NCBI GenBank assembly: GCA_964413935.1
Contig: CAYPTY010000010.1
Span: 44,376 to 108,375 of the forward strand
DNA length: 64,000 bases
From: CAYPTY01 sp964413935
GTDB taxonomy: Bacteria > Bacteroidota > Rhodothermia > Balneolales > Balneolaceae
Reading direction: 5' to 3'
Numbering within the stretch: position 1 is the first letter of the stretch; each line of letters begins with the position of its first letter. The position numbers were made by a program, and so were the translations under genes. Of this stretch, positions 54,703 to 63,889 are shown piece after piece. Below the pieces are notes generated by a model, which ran no database searches, was not told where the DNA came from, and saw only the letters and a program-made list of their open reading frames with translations.

Positions 54703-57700
54703 ATGTCTAAGAAATTTGAAGAAGTAAAGCAGCTCAGTTTCCCGAAAACAGAAGTAGAAATTCTGAACTGGTGGAAAGAGCACGACATCTTTACTCGCAG
54801 TGTAACTACCCGTGAAGACGGTATACCGTTCACATTTTATGAAGGTCCTCCCACAGCGAACGGTAAACCCGGCATTCATCATGTGCTTTCGCGTACAGTC
54901 AAGGATTTGTTTTGCCGCTTCAAAACCCTCAAAGGCTATAAGGTAAACCGTAAAGGCGGCTGGGATACGCACGGATTACCGGTTGAAATCGAAGTAGAGA
55001 AAATGCTGGGCCTTAAAGGTCGCTCTCAGGTTGAGGAATACGGCATTGCCGAATACAACGCTCAGTGCCGTGAAAGCGTCCTTAAATACAAAAGTCTGTG
55101 GGATGATCTCACCAATCGAATGGGCTACTGGGTGGATCTTAAAAACCCGTACATCACCTTCAAAAACGAGTATATCGAATCGGTATGGTGGGCCTTCAAG
55201 CGTCTGTATGATAAAGGACTGGTCTACCAGGGATATAAAATTCAATGGTACTCGCCGGGTAACGGAACTGTGCTTTCCTCGCATGAGGTAAGTCTGGGAT
55301 ACAAGGAAACTCAGGATCCGTCCATCTATGTGAAGTTTAAAGCCGATGATCAGGAAAACACCTTTTACCTGGCCTGGACTACCACTCCCTGGACTACCAT
55401 CTCCAACATGGCTCTGGCCGTTCACCCTGAACTGGATTACGTTAAAGTAGGACATTATGATGTGAGCTATATCGTAGCCAAAGCCTGTGCCGACCGGATA
55501 TTCGGAGAAGAATATGTGATTCAGGAGGAGTTCAAAGGTGGCGAACTGCTTGGCAAGACCTATGAGCCCATTTTTGATTATGCCCTGAAGCATTTTGACC
55601 GAAGTGAAGCCTGGAAAGTGATTCCGGCTGATTATGTAACCACCGAAGACGGTACCGGGATTGTGCATCAGGCACCGGCTTTTGGTGCGGATGACTACGA
55701 AACGGGCATGAAAAATGGCATCCCGCTTTTCAACCCGATTGACCGGGATGGCTGCTTCACCGATGAAGTGCCGGAGTTTGCAGGTCTGTGGTTCAAAGAT
55801 GCGGATAAAGAAATTGCACGGGCCATCAAGGAAAAAGACCTGATGTTTCGCCATGAGACTTACGTCCACAACTATCCATTCGACTGGCGGAAAGGCACTC
55901 CGCTGATGTCCTATCCGGTTGAATCCTGGTTTATTAAAACCACGGAAGTCAAAGACCGCATGGTGGAGCTGAACAAAAGCATCAACTGGAAACCGGAGAG
56001 CACGGGAACCGGACGCTTCGGTACCTGGCTGGAAAATAACGTGGACTGGGCAGTGTCCCGGCAGCGCTACTGGGGAACGCCTATTCCGATCTGGATCAAT
56101 GATGAAAATCCGGAGGAAATCGTTTGTATCGGTTCGATGGAAGAACTGATTCAGACAGCCGGACTTGATGCCGATGCGGAACTGGACCTGCACCGACCCT
56201 ACATCGATAATATTACCTGGGAATCGCCCAATGGCGGTACCATGAGACGTATTCCCGATCTGTTGGATGTGTGGTTTGATTCCGGTTCCATGCCCTTTGC
56301 CCAATGGCATTATCCCTTTGAACATCAGGATGTATTCAAGGAGTCGTTTCCCGCTGATTTCATCGCTGAAGGCGTTGACCAGACCCGTGGCTGGTTCTAC
56401 ACTCTGCATGCATTGGGAACCATGCTCTTTGATGATGTGGCCTACAAAAATGTAGTGTCCAATGGCCTGGTGCTCGACAGCAAAGGCGAGAAAATGAGTA
56501 AATCGAAAGGAAATTCAGTTGATCCTTTCGAAGTGATACAGCAGTATGGTGCAGATACCGTTCGCTGGTATATGATGAGCAACTCGGCTCCCTGGGAAAA
56601 CCTGAAATTTGCCGATGAAGGCCTGAAGGAGGTGCAACGTAAGTTTTTCAATACGCTGGTGAATACCTATTCTTTCTTTGCTCTATACGCCAACATCGAT
56701 GGCTTCACCTTTACCGGTACGCCAATCCCGATAGCGGATCGGCCGGAAATGGATCGCTGGATCATTTCCCGGCTCAATACCCTGGTCAAAACAGTGGATG
56801 AGCTGCTGGAAGAATACGAGCCTACCAAAGCCGCTCGGGAAATAGAAGCTTTTGTGGATGAACTCAGTAACTGGTATGTGCGCCGTAATCGCCGTCGTTT
56901 CTGGAAGGAAGGAAACACGCTGGATAAAACTTCGGCCTATCAGACGCTCTATCAGTGCCTGCATGATCTTGCCAAACTGATTTCACCATTTGCTCCTTTC
57001 TTCGGTGAATGGCTGTATCAGCGCCTGAACAGGGTGAGTGGCAAGGATGAAGAGTCAGTGCATATATCCTTCTATCCCACAGTGGAAGAAACCGCTATTA
57101 ACCTGCAGCTGGAACATAAAATGGAACTGGCCCGCCTGATATCATCCATGGTGTTGAGGGTGCGTAATCAGATCGAAGTGAATGTTCGTCAGCCGCTGGC
57201 CAAGATCATCCTGCCGATTAAGGATGAGAGTGAACGGCAGCTTATTGAAAGCATCCGGGATGTAATCCTGGATGAGGTGAATGTGAAGGATATTCAGTTT
57301 GTAGACGACGACTCCGGTATTGTAGAGAAATCAGCGAAGCCCAACTTCAAAGTACTGGGTAAAAAACTGGGTCCGAAGATGAAAGCCGTTAGTGCCGCTG
57401 TGCAGAAGCTTGATTCGGATGCCATTACCCGTTTCGAAAAAGAGGGTTACATCGACCTTGAACTGGAAGGCGGAGAGCAGCAGCGACTTGAAGAAGGTGA
57501 GCTGGAAGTAATTCGTCATGGCCTTCAGGGCTGGGAAGTGGAATCTGAAAACGGCCTGAGTGTGGCCGTGGATACGGAGATGAATCCGGAGCTAGTTCAG
57601 GAAGGCCTGGCGCGTGAATTCATCAATCGAATTCAGAACATGCGTAAAGAAGCTGACTTCGATGTAGTCGACCGGATTTATATCGGAGTTGAAGGATCTG

Positions 57701-57864
57701 ATCAGATTAAACAAGCTGTTAATTCCATGAGTGATTATATTATCAGAGAAACCCTGGCCGAAGAAATAAGCTTAGAAGGGCTTGAAGTATCGGATTATGT
57801 GAAAACATGGGAAATTGGTGAAGGGAACTGCACCATTTCGATCAGAAGAAACGTGAATGTTTAA
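54703..57864 (+). CDS. ileS: Isoleucyl-tRNA synthetase with altered HIGH motif (type 2)
   Basis: 1053 aa. Class I synthetase: the catalytic motif reads PTANGKPGIHHVL, i.e. G57-I-H59-H60 instead of HxGH; the KMSKS loop is GEKMSKSKGN. The editing CP1 domain and C-terminal anticodon-binding domain are present (TTTPWTT; GIVHQAPAFGADD). This is the swapped GXHH form found in some IleRS2 enzymes, reported as a source of mupirocin hyper-resistance. First gene of ileS-dksA-lspA. It charges tRNA-Ile. Confidence 0.95.
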   Translation: MSKKFEEVKQLSFPKTEVEILNWWKEHDIFTRSVTTREDGIPFTFYEGPPTANGKPGIHHVLSRTVKDLFCRFKTLKGYKVNRKGGWDTHGLPVEIEVEKMLGLKGRSQVEEYGIAEYNAQCRESVLKYKSLWDDLTNRMGYWVDLKNPYITFKNEYIESVWWAFKRLYDKGLVYQGYKIQWYSPGNGTVLSSHEVSLGYKETQDPSIYVKFKADDQENTFYLAWTTTPWTTISNMALAVHPELDYVKVGHYDVSYIVAKACADRIFGEEYVIQEEFKGGELLGKTYEPIFDYALKHFDRSEAWKVIPADYVTTEDGTGIVHQAPAFGADDYETGMKNGIPLFNPIDRDGCFTDEVPEFAGLWFKDADKEIARAIKEKDLMFRHETYVHNYPFDWRKGTPLMSYPVESWFIKTTEVKDRMVELNKSINWKPESTGTGRFGTWLENNVDWAVSRQRYWGTPIPIWINDENPEEIVCIGSMEELIQTAGLDADAELDLHRPYIDNITWESPNGGTMRRIPDLLDVWFDSGSMPFAQWHYPFEHQDVFKESFPADFIAEGVDQTRGWFYTLHALGTMLFDDVAYKNVVSNGLVLDSKGEKMSKSKGNSVDPFEVIQQYGADTVRWYMMSNSAPWENLKFADEGLKEVQRKFFNTLVNTYSFFALYANIDGFTFTGTPIPIADRPEMDRWIISRLNTLVKTVDELLEEYEPTKAAREIEAFVDELSNWYVRRNRRRFWKEGNTLDKTSAYQTLYQCLHDLAKLISPFAPFFGEWLYQRLNRVSGKDEESVHISFYPTVEETAINLQLEHKMELARLISSMVLRVRNQIEVNVRQPLAKIILPIKDESERQLIESIRDVILDEVNVKDIQFVDDDSGIVEKSAKPNFKVLGKKLGPKMKAVSAAVQKLDSDAITRFEKEGYIDLELEGGEQQRLEEGELEVIRHGLQGWEVESENGLSVAVDTEMNPELVQEGLAREFINRIQNMRKEADFDVVDRIYIGVEGSDQIKQAVNSMSDYIIRETLAEEISLEGLEVSDYVKTWEIGEGNCTISIRRNVNV

Positions 57865-57875
57865 ATTAGAAATCT

Positions 57876-58277
57876 ATGGCTGAAGCAAATAAAGACAAAG
57901 ACGGACGCGTATCTCCATACACTGATAAGGAACTCGAATATTTTCGTGACATTATTCTGAAGAAAAGAGATGAAGCGGAACAGGAACTTGAAATCCTGCA
58001 GAGTACGCTGCGCGAGAGCATGGAAAATTCATCCGATGAGTCGGCCTATTCATTCCATATGGCCGATGCAGGAACCGACGCACAGGAGCGCGAGAAAACC
58101 TACATGCTGTTCAACCGCACCAGAAAATTCATCAAGTATCTGGACGATGCACTCACTCGCATCGACAATAAAACTTATGGTGTGTGCAAGGTAACCGGCA
58201 AGAAAATTTCCAAAGGCCGCCTCGAAGCGGTTCCGCATACCCAGCTCAGTATCGAAGCCAAACTGAAGCGCCGCTAA
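57876..58277 (+). CDS. DksA/TraR-family protein with reduced zinc finger
   Basis: 133 aa. N-terminal coiled coil with an acidic tip (about 30-85), then a C-terminal finger region YGVCKVTGKKISKGRLEAVPH. The usual four-cysteine finger keeps only one Cys; the last two are replaced within LSIEAK. This form is typical of Bacteroidota-group relatives. Probably binds the RNA polymerase secondary channel. Starts 11 bases after ileS. Confidence 0.85.
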   Translation: MAEANKDKDGRVSPYTDKELEYFRDIILKKRDEAEQELEILQSTLRESMENSSDESAYSFHMADAGTDAQEREKTYMLFNRTRKFIKYLDDALTRIDNKTYGVCKVTGKKISKGRLEAVPHTQLSIEAKLKRR

Positions 58278-58301
58278 TCTAAAGCTGAACCTTAGCGCAT
58301 C

Positions 58302-58895
58302 TTGAATATCCGGAAAGTACAGGCCCTTTTTATCCCGGCAGTCCTCGTTGTGATCATCGACCAGATCACGAAGTGGAAAATCAGAACCGATTACAGCCTT
58401 CACGATCTCACACTCATCGAAGGCTGGCTGGAGTTTAATTATGTGCAGAACCCGGGCATGGCCATGGGCATTGATTTTCTTTCCACACCGGTGATCAGTG
58501 GTGTAGCCATAGCCGCTACCATCGGAATCTTCATTTACATTCTCTTTAATCTGGACAAAGCCAACATTGGCTACCTGATTTGTATGGGACTCATCCTGGG
58601 CGGATCACTGGGAAATATCTCAGACCGATTATTTATGGGCATCGTCCAGGGATACGGAACGGTGCTGGAGGGACATGTGGTGGATTTCATCCATTTCACT
58701 TTGCGGATCAATGACTGGCCGGTTTTCCCCTATATCTTCAATGTTGCCGACATCGCTATCAGTTGTTCCATTATTATTCTGCTCCTGTTCAACAAAAAGT
58801 TGATTCCGGACGATAAACAGGAAAAAAACAAAGAAGAGAGTACGGCTGCAGCTTCCTCAGACGAAAGTCCGGAGAGTCCTGTTAATCCTTTTTAG
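58302..58895 (+). CDS. lspA: Lipoprotein signal peptidase
   Basis: 197 aa, TTG start at 58302 (no ATG precedes the first helix). Four helices, with the catalytic aspartates in GGSLGNISDRLF and FNVADIAIS. Cleaves prolipoprotein signal peptides; substrates here include the MFP, MltF, SPOR and DUF4292 lipoproteins. A long charged tail (about 165-197) follows. Converges on the ribBA-like gene, overlapping it by 14 bases. Confidence 0.93.
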   Translation: MNIRKVQALFIPAVLVVIIDQITKWKIRTDYSLHDLTLIEGWLEFNYVQNPGMAMGIDFLSTPVISGVAIAATIGIFIYILFNLDKANIGYLICMGLILGGSLGNISDRLFMGIVQGYGTVLEGHVVDFIHFTLRINDWPVFPYIFNVADIAISCSIIILLLFNKKLIPDDKQEKNKEESTAAASSDESPESPVNPF

Positions 58896-60072
58896 GGGAG
58901 GAACCTGAAATCATGTCTTCGGCTTTCAACAGGTCGATTTCATCTTTGAAGGGAACCTGATCCACAATTTCCAGGCCGAAACTTTTGATACCGACCCGTT
59001 TCACAGGATTGTTGGTGAGCAGTTTCAGTTTGTGGATGCCCAAAGAGCGCAGAATCTGTGCTCCCACACCATAATCACGGGAGTCGCTTTTATAGCTGAG
59101 GGAGTCATTGCTTTCTTCCCCGTCATGAATCTTGCGCAGTTTGCCAATCTGATTGATGAGGTCGTGTCCGCCCGACTGCCGGTTCATATAAACCACAACC
59201 CCTTTTCCTTCCCGTTCGACCTGCAGCATAGCCTGATGCAGCTGTTCTCCGGTATCATGGAGGCGGTATCCGAAAATATCGCCGATCATATCGGAGGCAT
59301 GTACACGGGTCAGAACCGCTTCGCCGGGCTTCCAGCTCCCTTTGACCAGTGCAAGGTGGGTATCATTGGTGAGGATTTCTCTGAATACGTGCATTTTAAA
59401 ATCACCGTACATAGTGGGCATGTCTACCTGCATCACCTCTTCCACCAGGCTTTCATTCTGAATGCGGTAGGCGATGAGGTCTTTGATGGTGATAAACTTC
59501 ATCCCGAATTTCCGGGCAATTTCAAAAAGTTGCGGAGTACGAGCCATTTCCCCATCATCCTTCATGATTTCGCAGATGATACCCACCGGTTTGAGTCCGG
59601 CGAGTCGAGCAAGGTCGATGGCCGCTTCGGTATGTCCGGCACGGCGAAGCACGCCGCCGTTTACGGCAAGCAGCGGAAAAATATGTCCAGGGCGGCGGAA
59701 GTCTGCTGCTGATGATGACTCACTGGCCATCTCCCGAATGGTATTGGCACGGTCGGAAGCGGATATCCCGGTTGTGGTTAGTGCTTTATGGTCGATGGAC
59801 GTGGTGAAAGCGGCTTCATCGGGATCGGCGCCTTCGGTTACCATATAGTCCAGATCCAGCTGATGGGCTTTTTCCCGGTTGATTGGTACGCAGACCAGTC
59901 CGCGTCCGTGGGTCACCATCACATTGATAGCTTCAGGCGTAACCGTCTCGGCCGCCATCACAAAATCACCTTCGTTTTCGCGGTCTTCGTCGTCTATAAC
60001 GATAACCATCCTGCCATTTCGAATGTCTTCAATGGCACTTTCGATGGAGTCAAAGGTGATTTTATCGGGCAT
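58882..60072 (-). CDS. RibBA-like protein; DHBP synthase with degenerate GTP cyclohydrolase II (RibBX-like)
   Basis: 396 aa. The N-terminal DHBP-synthase domain (about 5-205) is intact: DDEDRENEGDFVMAAE, THGRGLVCVP, and the TGISASDRA region. The C-terminal GCHII-like domain (about 210-385) keeps the fold (VLTRVHASDMIGDIFG; LLTNNPVKRVGI) but has lost all three zinc cysteines: aligned with E. coli RibA C54/C65/C67 are D261, H272 and T274. The RQEGR motif is RQSGG. It should make the ribulose-derived riboflavin precursor but not open GTP; a separate RibA is expected elsewhere. Three bases after yajC. Confidence 0.9.
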   Translation of the reverse strand: MPDKITFDSIESAIEDIRNGRMVIVIDDEDRENEGDFVMAAETVTPEAINVMVTHGRGLVCVPINREKAHQLDLDYMVTEGADPDEAAFTTSIDHKALTTTGISASDRANTIREMASESSSAADFRRPGHIFPLLAVNGGVLRRAGHTEAAIDLARLAGLKPVGIICEIMKDDGEMARTPQLFEIARKFGMKFITIKDLIAYRIQNESLVEEVMQVDMPTMYGDFKMHVFREILTNDTHLALVKGSWKPGEAVLTRVHASDMIGDIFGYRLHDTGEQLHQAMLQVEREGKGVVVYMNRQSGGHDLINQIGKLRKIHDGEESNDSLSYKSDSRDYGVGAQILRSLGIHKLKLLTNNPVKRVGIKSFGLEIVDQVPFKDEIDLLKAEDMISGSSPKKD

Positions 60073-60075
60073 GAA

Positions 60076-60402
60076 TTACTTCTTTTCTTCTTTTTTGGCT
60101 TTGTTGGGATTCACATCGGTCACCGCTGATTTCAGGAAGCGTATTTTAACGTTTGTGTCCACTTCTACAAGCAGGGAATCGTCTGCGATTTCTTTAACGG
60201 TACCGAGAATACCTGCCGATGTAACCACTTTATCGCCCTTTTTCATTTCGGATACTTTTTTCTGTACCTCTTTCTGTTTTTTGGACTGAGGGCGGATAAT
60301 AAAGAAATAAAAAGTGAGGAAAATCAGGCCCAGAAAAATCAGGTTAATAATACCGGAATCATCACCGGGCTGACCCATGAAGAATAAAAAATTGGCAATC
60401 AT
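60076..60402 (-). CDS. yajC: Preprotein translocase accessory subunit YajC
   Basis: 108 aa. One N-terminal helix (about 17-37) followed by the YajC core: IIRPQSKKQKEVQKKVSEMKKGDKVVTSAGI. Assists SecDF. Forms a unit with the ribBA-like gene (3 bases apart), an unusual pairing. Confidence 0.92.
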   Translation of the reverse strand: MIANFLFFMGQPGDDSGIINLIFLGLIFLTFYFFIIRPQSKKQKEVQKKVSEMKKGDKVVTSAGILGTVKEIADDSLLVEVDTNVKIRFLKSAVTDVNPNKAKKEEKK

Positions 60403-60464
60403 GAAATTATATTCAGTTTTAGGATAAGCCTGAAAGATAGCTTTTTTTGGGGAGAACTATGGAC

Positions 60465-62588
60465 CTAACCTTCCCAGTAAAACTTCTTTTTACCCTTGGC
60501 ATAATCCACCAGCAGGGGAGCAGGAGTGAAGCGGGGCCCCAGGTCTCTGGTGAATTCTTCCAGATGATGGCGGACCCATTCAGCACCGATCTGATCGATA
60601 TACCGAAAAGGGCCTCCGGTAAAGGGCGGAAAGCCCAGCCCAAGCAAGGCACCCAGATCTCCGTCCACCGGCGTTTTGATAATTCCTTCCTGCAGGCAAT
60701 AAACAGCCTCATTCACCATCATCAGAGCCATTCGCAGCTGTGCGGATTCCCGGCGCGGGTTTTGGCGGTCATCTCCCTTGAAATAGGAATAGGCTTCCAG
60801 GTTCACTTCTTTCTTTTTGGTGTCGTAGCGGTAAAGTCCTTTTTCATTTTTACGCCCGAGAAAACCCGCTTCCATCAGCTCATGAGCTTTGGTTGAAGAA
60901 CGGGAACCCGGATTACGGGTTTCAAACAGGGGTTTCATGGTATCACCCACATGCGCACCTACATCAATACCCACTTCATCCAGCAAAGCCATAGGTCCTA
61001 CCGGAAAACCGAAGTCTTTCATAATGTCGTCCAGGTATTTGATGGAGGCGCCATCCTCCAGCAACAGCAGCGCCTCATTCATGTAGGGAGCAAGGATGCG
61101 CGTAGTATAAAAACCGGGGCCGTCGTTCACCACAATCACTGTTTTGCCTTGTTTTACTCCAACATCATAGGCGGTTGCGGTAACCCAGTCGGCTGTTTTG
61201 TCCGTTGTGATGATTTCCAGCAGGGGCATTTTCTGAACCGGCGAGAAATAATGCATGCCCAGCACCTGCTCGGGACGCCGGGCATCCGCAGCAATTTCAG
61301 AAATGGGCAAGGAGGATGTGTTGGTGGCAAAAATACAGTGATCCGGTGTGCTGGATTCAGTTTCGGCGAGAATTTTCTTTTTCAGTTCCAGATCCTCAAA
61401 AACGGCTTCTATCACCAGATCCACTTTAATGAAAGCTTTGTAATCGCCGGTGGGACTCACCTTAGAGCTGATCTGGTCCCTTTCGAAAGAGGATATAATC
61501 CGTTTCTTTCTCTTCTTTTCAAGATCATCCCAGATGCCTTTGGCGCCTTTGGCCGCACTCTGAATATCCCGGTCCTTCAGATACACATGGTAATCTTTGC
61601 TGATGCTCACATCCGCAATACCGGATCCCATCAGGCCTGCTCCCAGCACTCCGATGTTTTTCACCTGCCTCACCTGATCCTGCAATGGGTTTTTCTTGGC
61701 ATCCGTCATAGCAAAGAAAAGATTGACCAGCGCGCGTGACTCCTTACTCACTCCGCACTCCCCGAAGAGTTTGGATTCATGCATCAGCCCTTCAATGTGG
61801 CCATGTTTGTATCCGTACTGCACAGCATCAATGATTTTGGCAAGAGCGGGATAGTTACCTCTGGTCTGCCGCAGGGTTTTCTTACGCGCTTGTGAGAAGA
61901 GTATAGTCCGGCCGACAGCATTGCCTTCCAGCAGCTTCTCTGTAAAGCTGAGTTTCAATTTTCGCTTTGGTTTCCCTTCCTCATGGATACGGTTAACGCT
62001 TTTGATAGCGGCTGTCATCAGGGCATGCTCATGTACGAGTTCGTCTACCAGTCCCATGCGTTTGGACTGCCGGGCATAGATATTTTTGCCGGTCAACATG
62101 CAAGTCAGAGCTTTTTGAATGCCGATCAATCTGGGCAGGCGCTGGGTGCCACCGGTACCGGGAATCACGCCCAGCTTCACTTCCGGAAGAGCAAAAACTG
62201 TTTTTTTGTGGGATGTGGCCACGCGATAATGACAGGCCATGGAAAGTTCCAGTCCGCCACCCATACAGCTTCCGTGAATAGCTGCAACAATCGGCTTACG
62301 GCAGCTCTCAATGCGGTTAAACACGGAATGACCGGTACGACTCAGCTCCTCCAGATCCTCAGCGGACTCCCGCTCTTTGAACATGTCGATGTCGGCCCCG
62401 GCAATAAAGTTATCCTCTTTACCGCTTGTAATGATAGCGCCGATCAGATTCTGGTCTTCATTCAGTTTGTCAAAAAACTCATAGAACTCCTCAATCATGG
62501 ATTCATTGAGTGTGTTCACCTTGTCGGTTGGGTGATTCAGCCTGAGTATGGCGATGGAATCCTGTATGTGTACCTGAAGCATGCTCAT
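60465..62588 (-). CDS. fadJ: Fatty-acid oxidation complex alpha subunit (enoyl-CoA hydratase/3-hydroxyacyl-CoA dehydrogenase)
   Basis: 707 aa from the ATG at 62588. Crotonase domain (about 1-190) with the oxyanion/active-site segments HGSCMGGGLELSMA and PEVKLGVIPGTGGTQRL. NAD-binding dehydrogenase domain from about 310 (GAGLMGSGIADVS) with a HYFSPVQKMPLLEII motif, and a duplicated C-terminal domain (about 500-705). Performs hydration and oxidation in beta-oxidation. Starts 2 bases after the thiolase stop. The gene symbol follows the pairing with fadI. Confidence 0.92.
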   Translation of the reverse strand: MSMLQVHIQDSIAILRLNHPTDKVNTLNESMIEEFYEFFDKLNEDQNLIGAIITSGKEDNFIAGADIDMFKERESAEDLEELSRTGHSVFNRIESCRKPIVAAIHGSCMGGGLELSMACHYRVATSHKKTVFALPEVKLGVIPGTGGTQRLPRLIGIQKALTCMLTGKNIYARQSKRMGLVDELVHEHALMTAAIKSVNRIHEEGKPKRKLKLSFTEKLLEGNAVGRTILFSQARKKTLRQTRGNYPALAKIIDAVQYGYKHGHIEGLMHESKLFGECGVSKESRALVNLFFAMTDAKKNPLQDQVRQVKNIGVLGAGLMGSGIADVSISKDYHVYLKDRDIQSAAKGAKGIWDDLEKKRKKRIISSFERDQISSKVSPTGDYKAFIKVDLVIEAVFEDLELKKKILAETESSTPDHCIFATNTSSLPISEIAADARRPEQVLGMHYFSPVQKMPLLEIITTDKTADWVTATAYDVGVKQGKTVIVVNDGPGFYTTRILAPYMNEALLLLEDGASIKYLDDIMKDFGFPVGPMALLDEVGIDVGAHVGDTMKPLFETRNPGSRSSTKAHELMEAGFLGRKNEKGLYRYDTKKKEVNLEAYSYFKGDDRQNPRRESAQLRMALMMVNEAVYCLQEGIIKTPVDGDLGALLGLGFPPFTGGPFRYIDQIGAEWVRHHLEEFTRDLGPRFTPAPLLVDYAKGKKKFYWEG

Positions 62589-62590
62589 AG

Positions 62591-63889
62591 TCAATCCCGG
62601 TAACGTTCTAATATGATGGCATGGCCCTGTCCGCCGGCGGCACAGGCTGCGACCAGGGCAAAAGTTCCGTCTTCCTCATGCAGCCGGTTTGCTGCTGTAG
62701 TCACAATGCGTACACCCGTTGCACCGAAAGGATGTCCCAGCGAAAGGGATCCACCTCGGGTATTCAGTTTATCTATCGGAATTTCACCGAAGGCTGTGGC
62801 CCGATCCAGTTTTTTCCGGGCAAAGTCAGCAGAATTGAGCGCAGCCAGAACGGAAAGCACTTGTCCCGCAAAAGCCTCATGCAGTTCAAATACATCGATG
62901 TCGTCCAGTATCAGTTCAGCTGTGTGCATCACTCTGGGAATGGCATAGGCGGGGCCCAGCAGGAGTTCATCACCCGGATCCTGCGCCACATAGGTATACT
63001 GATTGAGGTAAGCCAATGGCTTCAGACCCAGTTCTCTGGCTTTGCCTTCACTCATGATAAGGCAGGCTGAGGCTCCGTCTGTCAGGAAGGAGGAATTTCC
63101 CGCAGTTACGGTACCGTGCGGCTTGATGAAGGCCGGCCTGAGTTTACTTAGCTTGTCCATAGAGGTATCGGCCCGGAAGCCGTTATCCTTCTCAATCACA
63201 TCGAAACCCGGAGGCGTTACAGCAGGGATAATTTCTTTTTCCAGCAGGCCCTGTTCGGTGGCTTCATGGGCCAGATGATGAGAGCGCATCGCGAAGCTAT
63301 CCTGATCTTTCCGGCTGATACCGAATTTTGCCGCCATACGGTCGCAGCTTTTTCCCATGGTCTCCCCGGTTGAAAATTCCGCAATGGCGGGTAATTCCGG
63401 GAGCAGATCTTTGAATTTGAGGCCTTTTAAAAACTGGAGATAGTCCGTGGATTTTCGGTATTTCCGGGCCTCCAGCACTTTCTGACGGAATTTTTTTTGG
63501 AAGCGGACAGGGATATCGGACATGGTTTCCGTACCGCCGGCAATGATAATATCTGCCTGGCCGGCCCGGATGGCATTCATGGCCGAAGTAATTGCCATAT
63601 TGGATGAGATGCAGGCCATGCTGAGGGTGAAGGCCGGTACGTGATCCGGGATGCCTGCTCCCAGTGCCGACTCTCGAGCCACATTGGATGTCTTTACTTC
63701 CTGAATCACGGTTCCCATAATAACCTGTTCGATGGAGGTTGGATCCAGTTTATTTCGATCCAGGATCCCACGGATAGCCATGCGCCCAAGGTCGTAGGCC
63801 ATCAGGTGATAATACCCGGTGGTGGATTTTTGAAAAGGTATGCGTGCCCCGTCGACCAGTACCGGTCGTCTGTGCATTTGAAGGCTCAT
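62591..63889 (-). CDS. fadI: Acetyl-CoA acyltransferase (3-ketoacyl-CoA thiolase)
   Basis: 432 aa from the ATG at 63889 (a TTG two codons earlier also opens the frame). Thiolase fold with nucleophile Cys in LSMACISSNMAI, the HEAFAGQVL histidine motif of FadI/mitochondrial trifunctional type, NTRGGSLSLGHPFGATG and CAAGGQGHAII. Completes the beta-oxidation cycle together with FadJ. The promoter should lie in 63890-64000; no exact TAnnTTTG there. Confidence 0.92.
   Translation of the reverse strand: MSLQMHRRPVLVDGARIPFQKSTTGYYHLMAYDLGRMAIRGILDRNKLDPTSIEQVIMGTVIQEVKTSNVARESALGAGIPDHVPAFTLSMACISSNMAITSAMNAIRAGQADIIIAGGTETMSDIPVRFQKKFRQKVLEARKYRKSTDYLQFLKGLKFKDLLPELPAIAEFSTGETMGKSCDRMAAKFGISRKDQDSFAMRSHHLAHEATEQGLLEKEIIPAVTPPGFDVIEKDNGFRADTSMDKLSKLRPAFIKPHGTVTAGNSSFLTDGASACLIMSEGKARELGLKPLAYLNQYTYVAQDPGDELLLGPAYAIPRVMHTAELILDDIDVFELHEAFAGQVLSVLAALNSADFARKKLDRATAFGEIPIDKLNTRGGSLSLGHPFGATGVRIVTTAANRLHEEDGTFALVAACAAGGQGHAIILERYRD

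Noticed and set aside
54976..56409. 477-codon open frame on the strand opposite ileS
   Set aside because: It is antisense to an intact, conserved synthetase gene and its translation shows no recognisable domain; it arises from codon bias.
60951..61739. 262-codon frame opposite fadJ
   Set aside because: Lies entirely within the conserved dehydrogenase coding sequence and has no ribosome site or family features.
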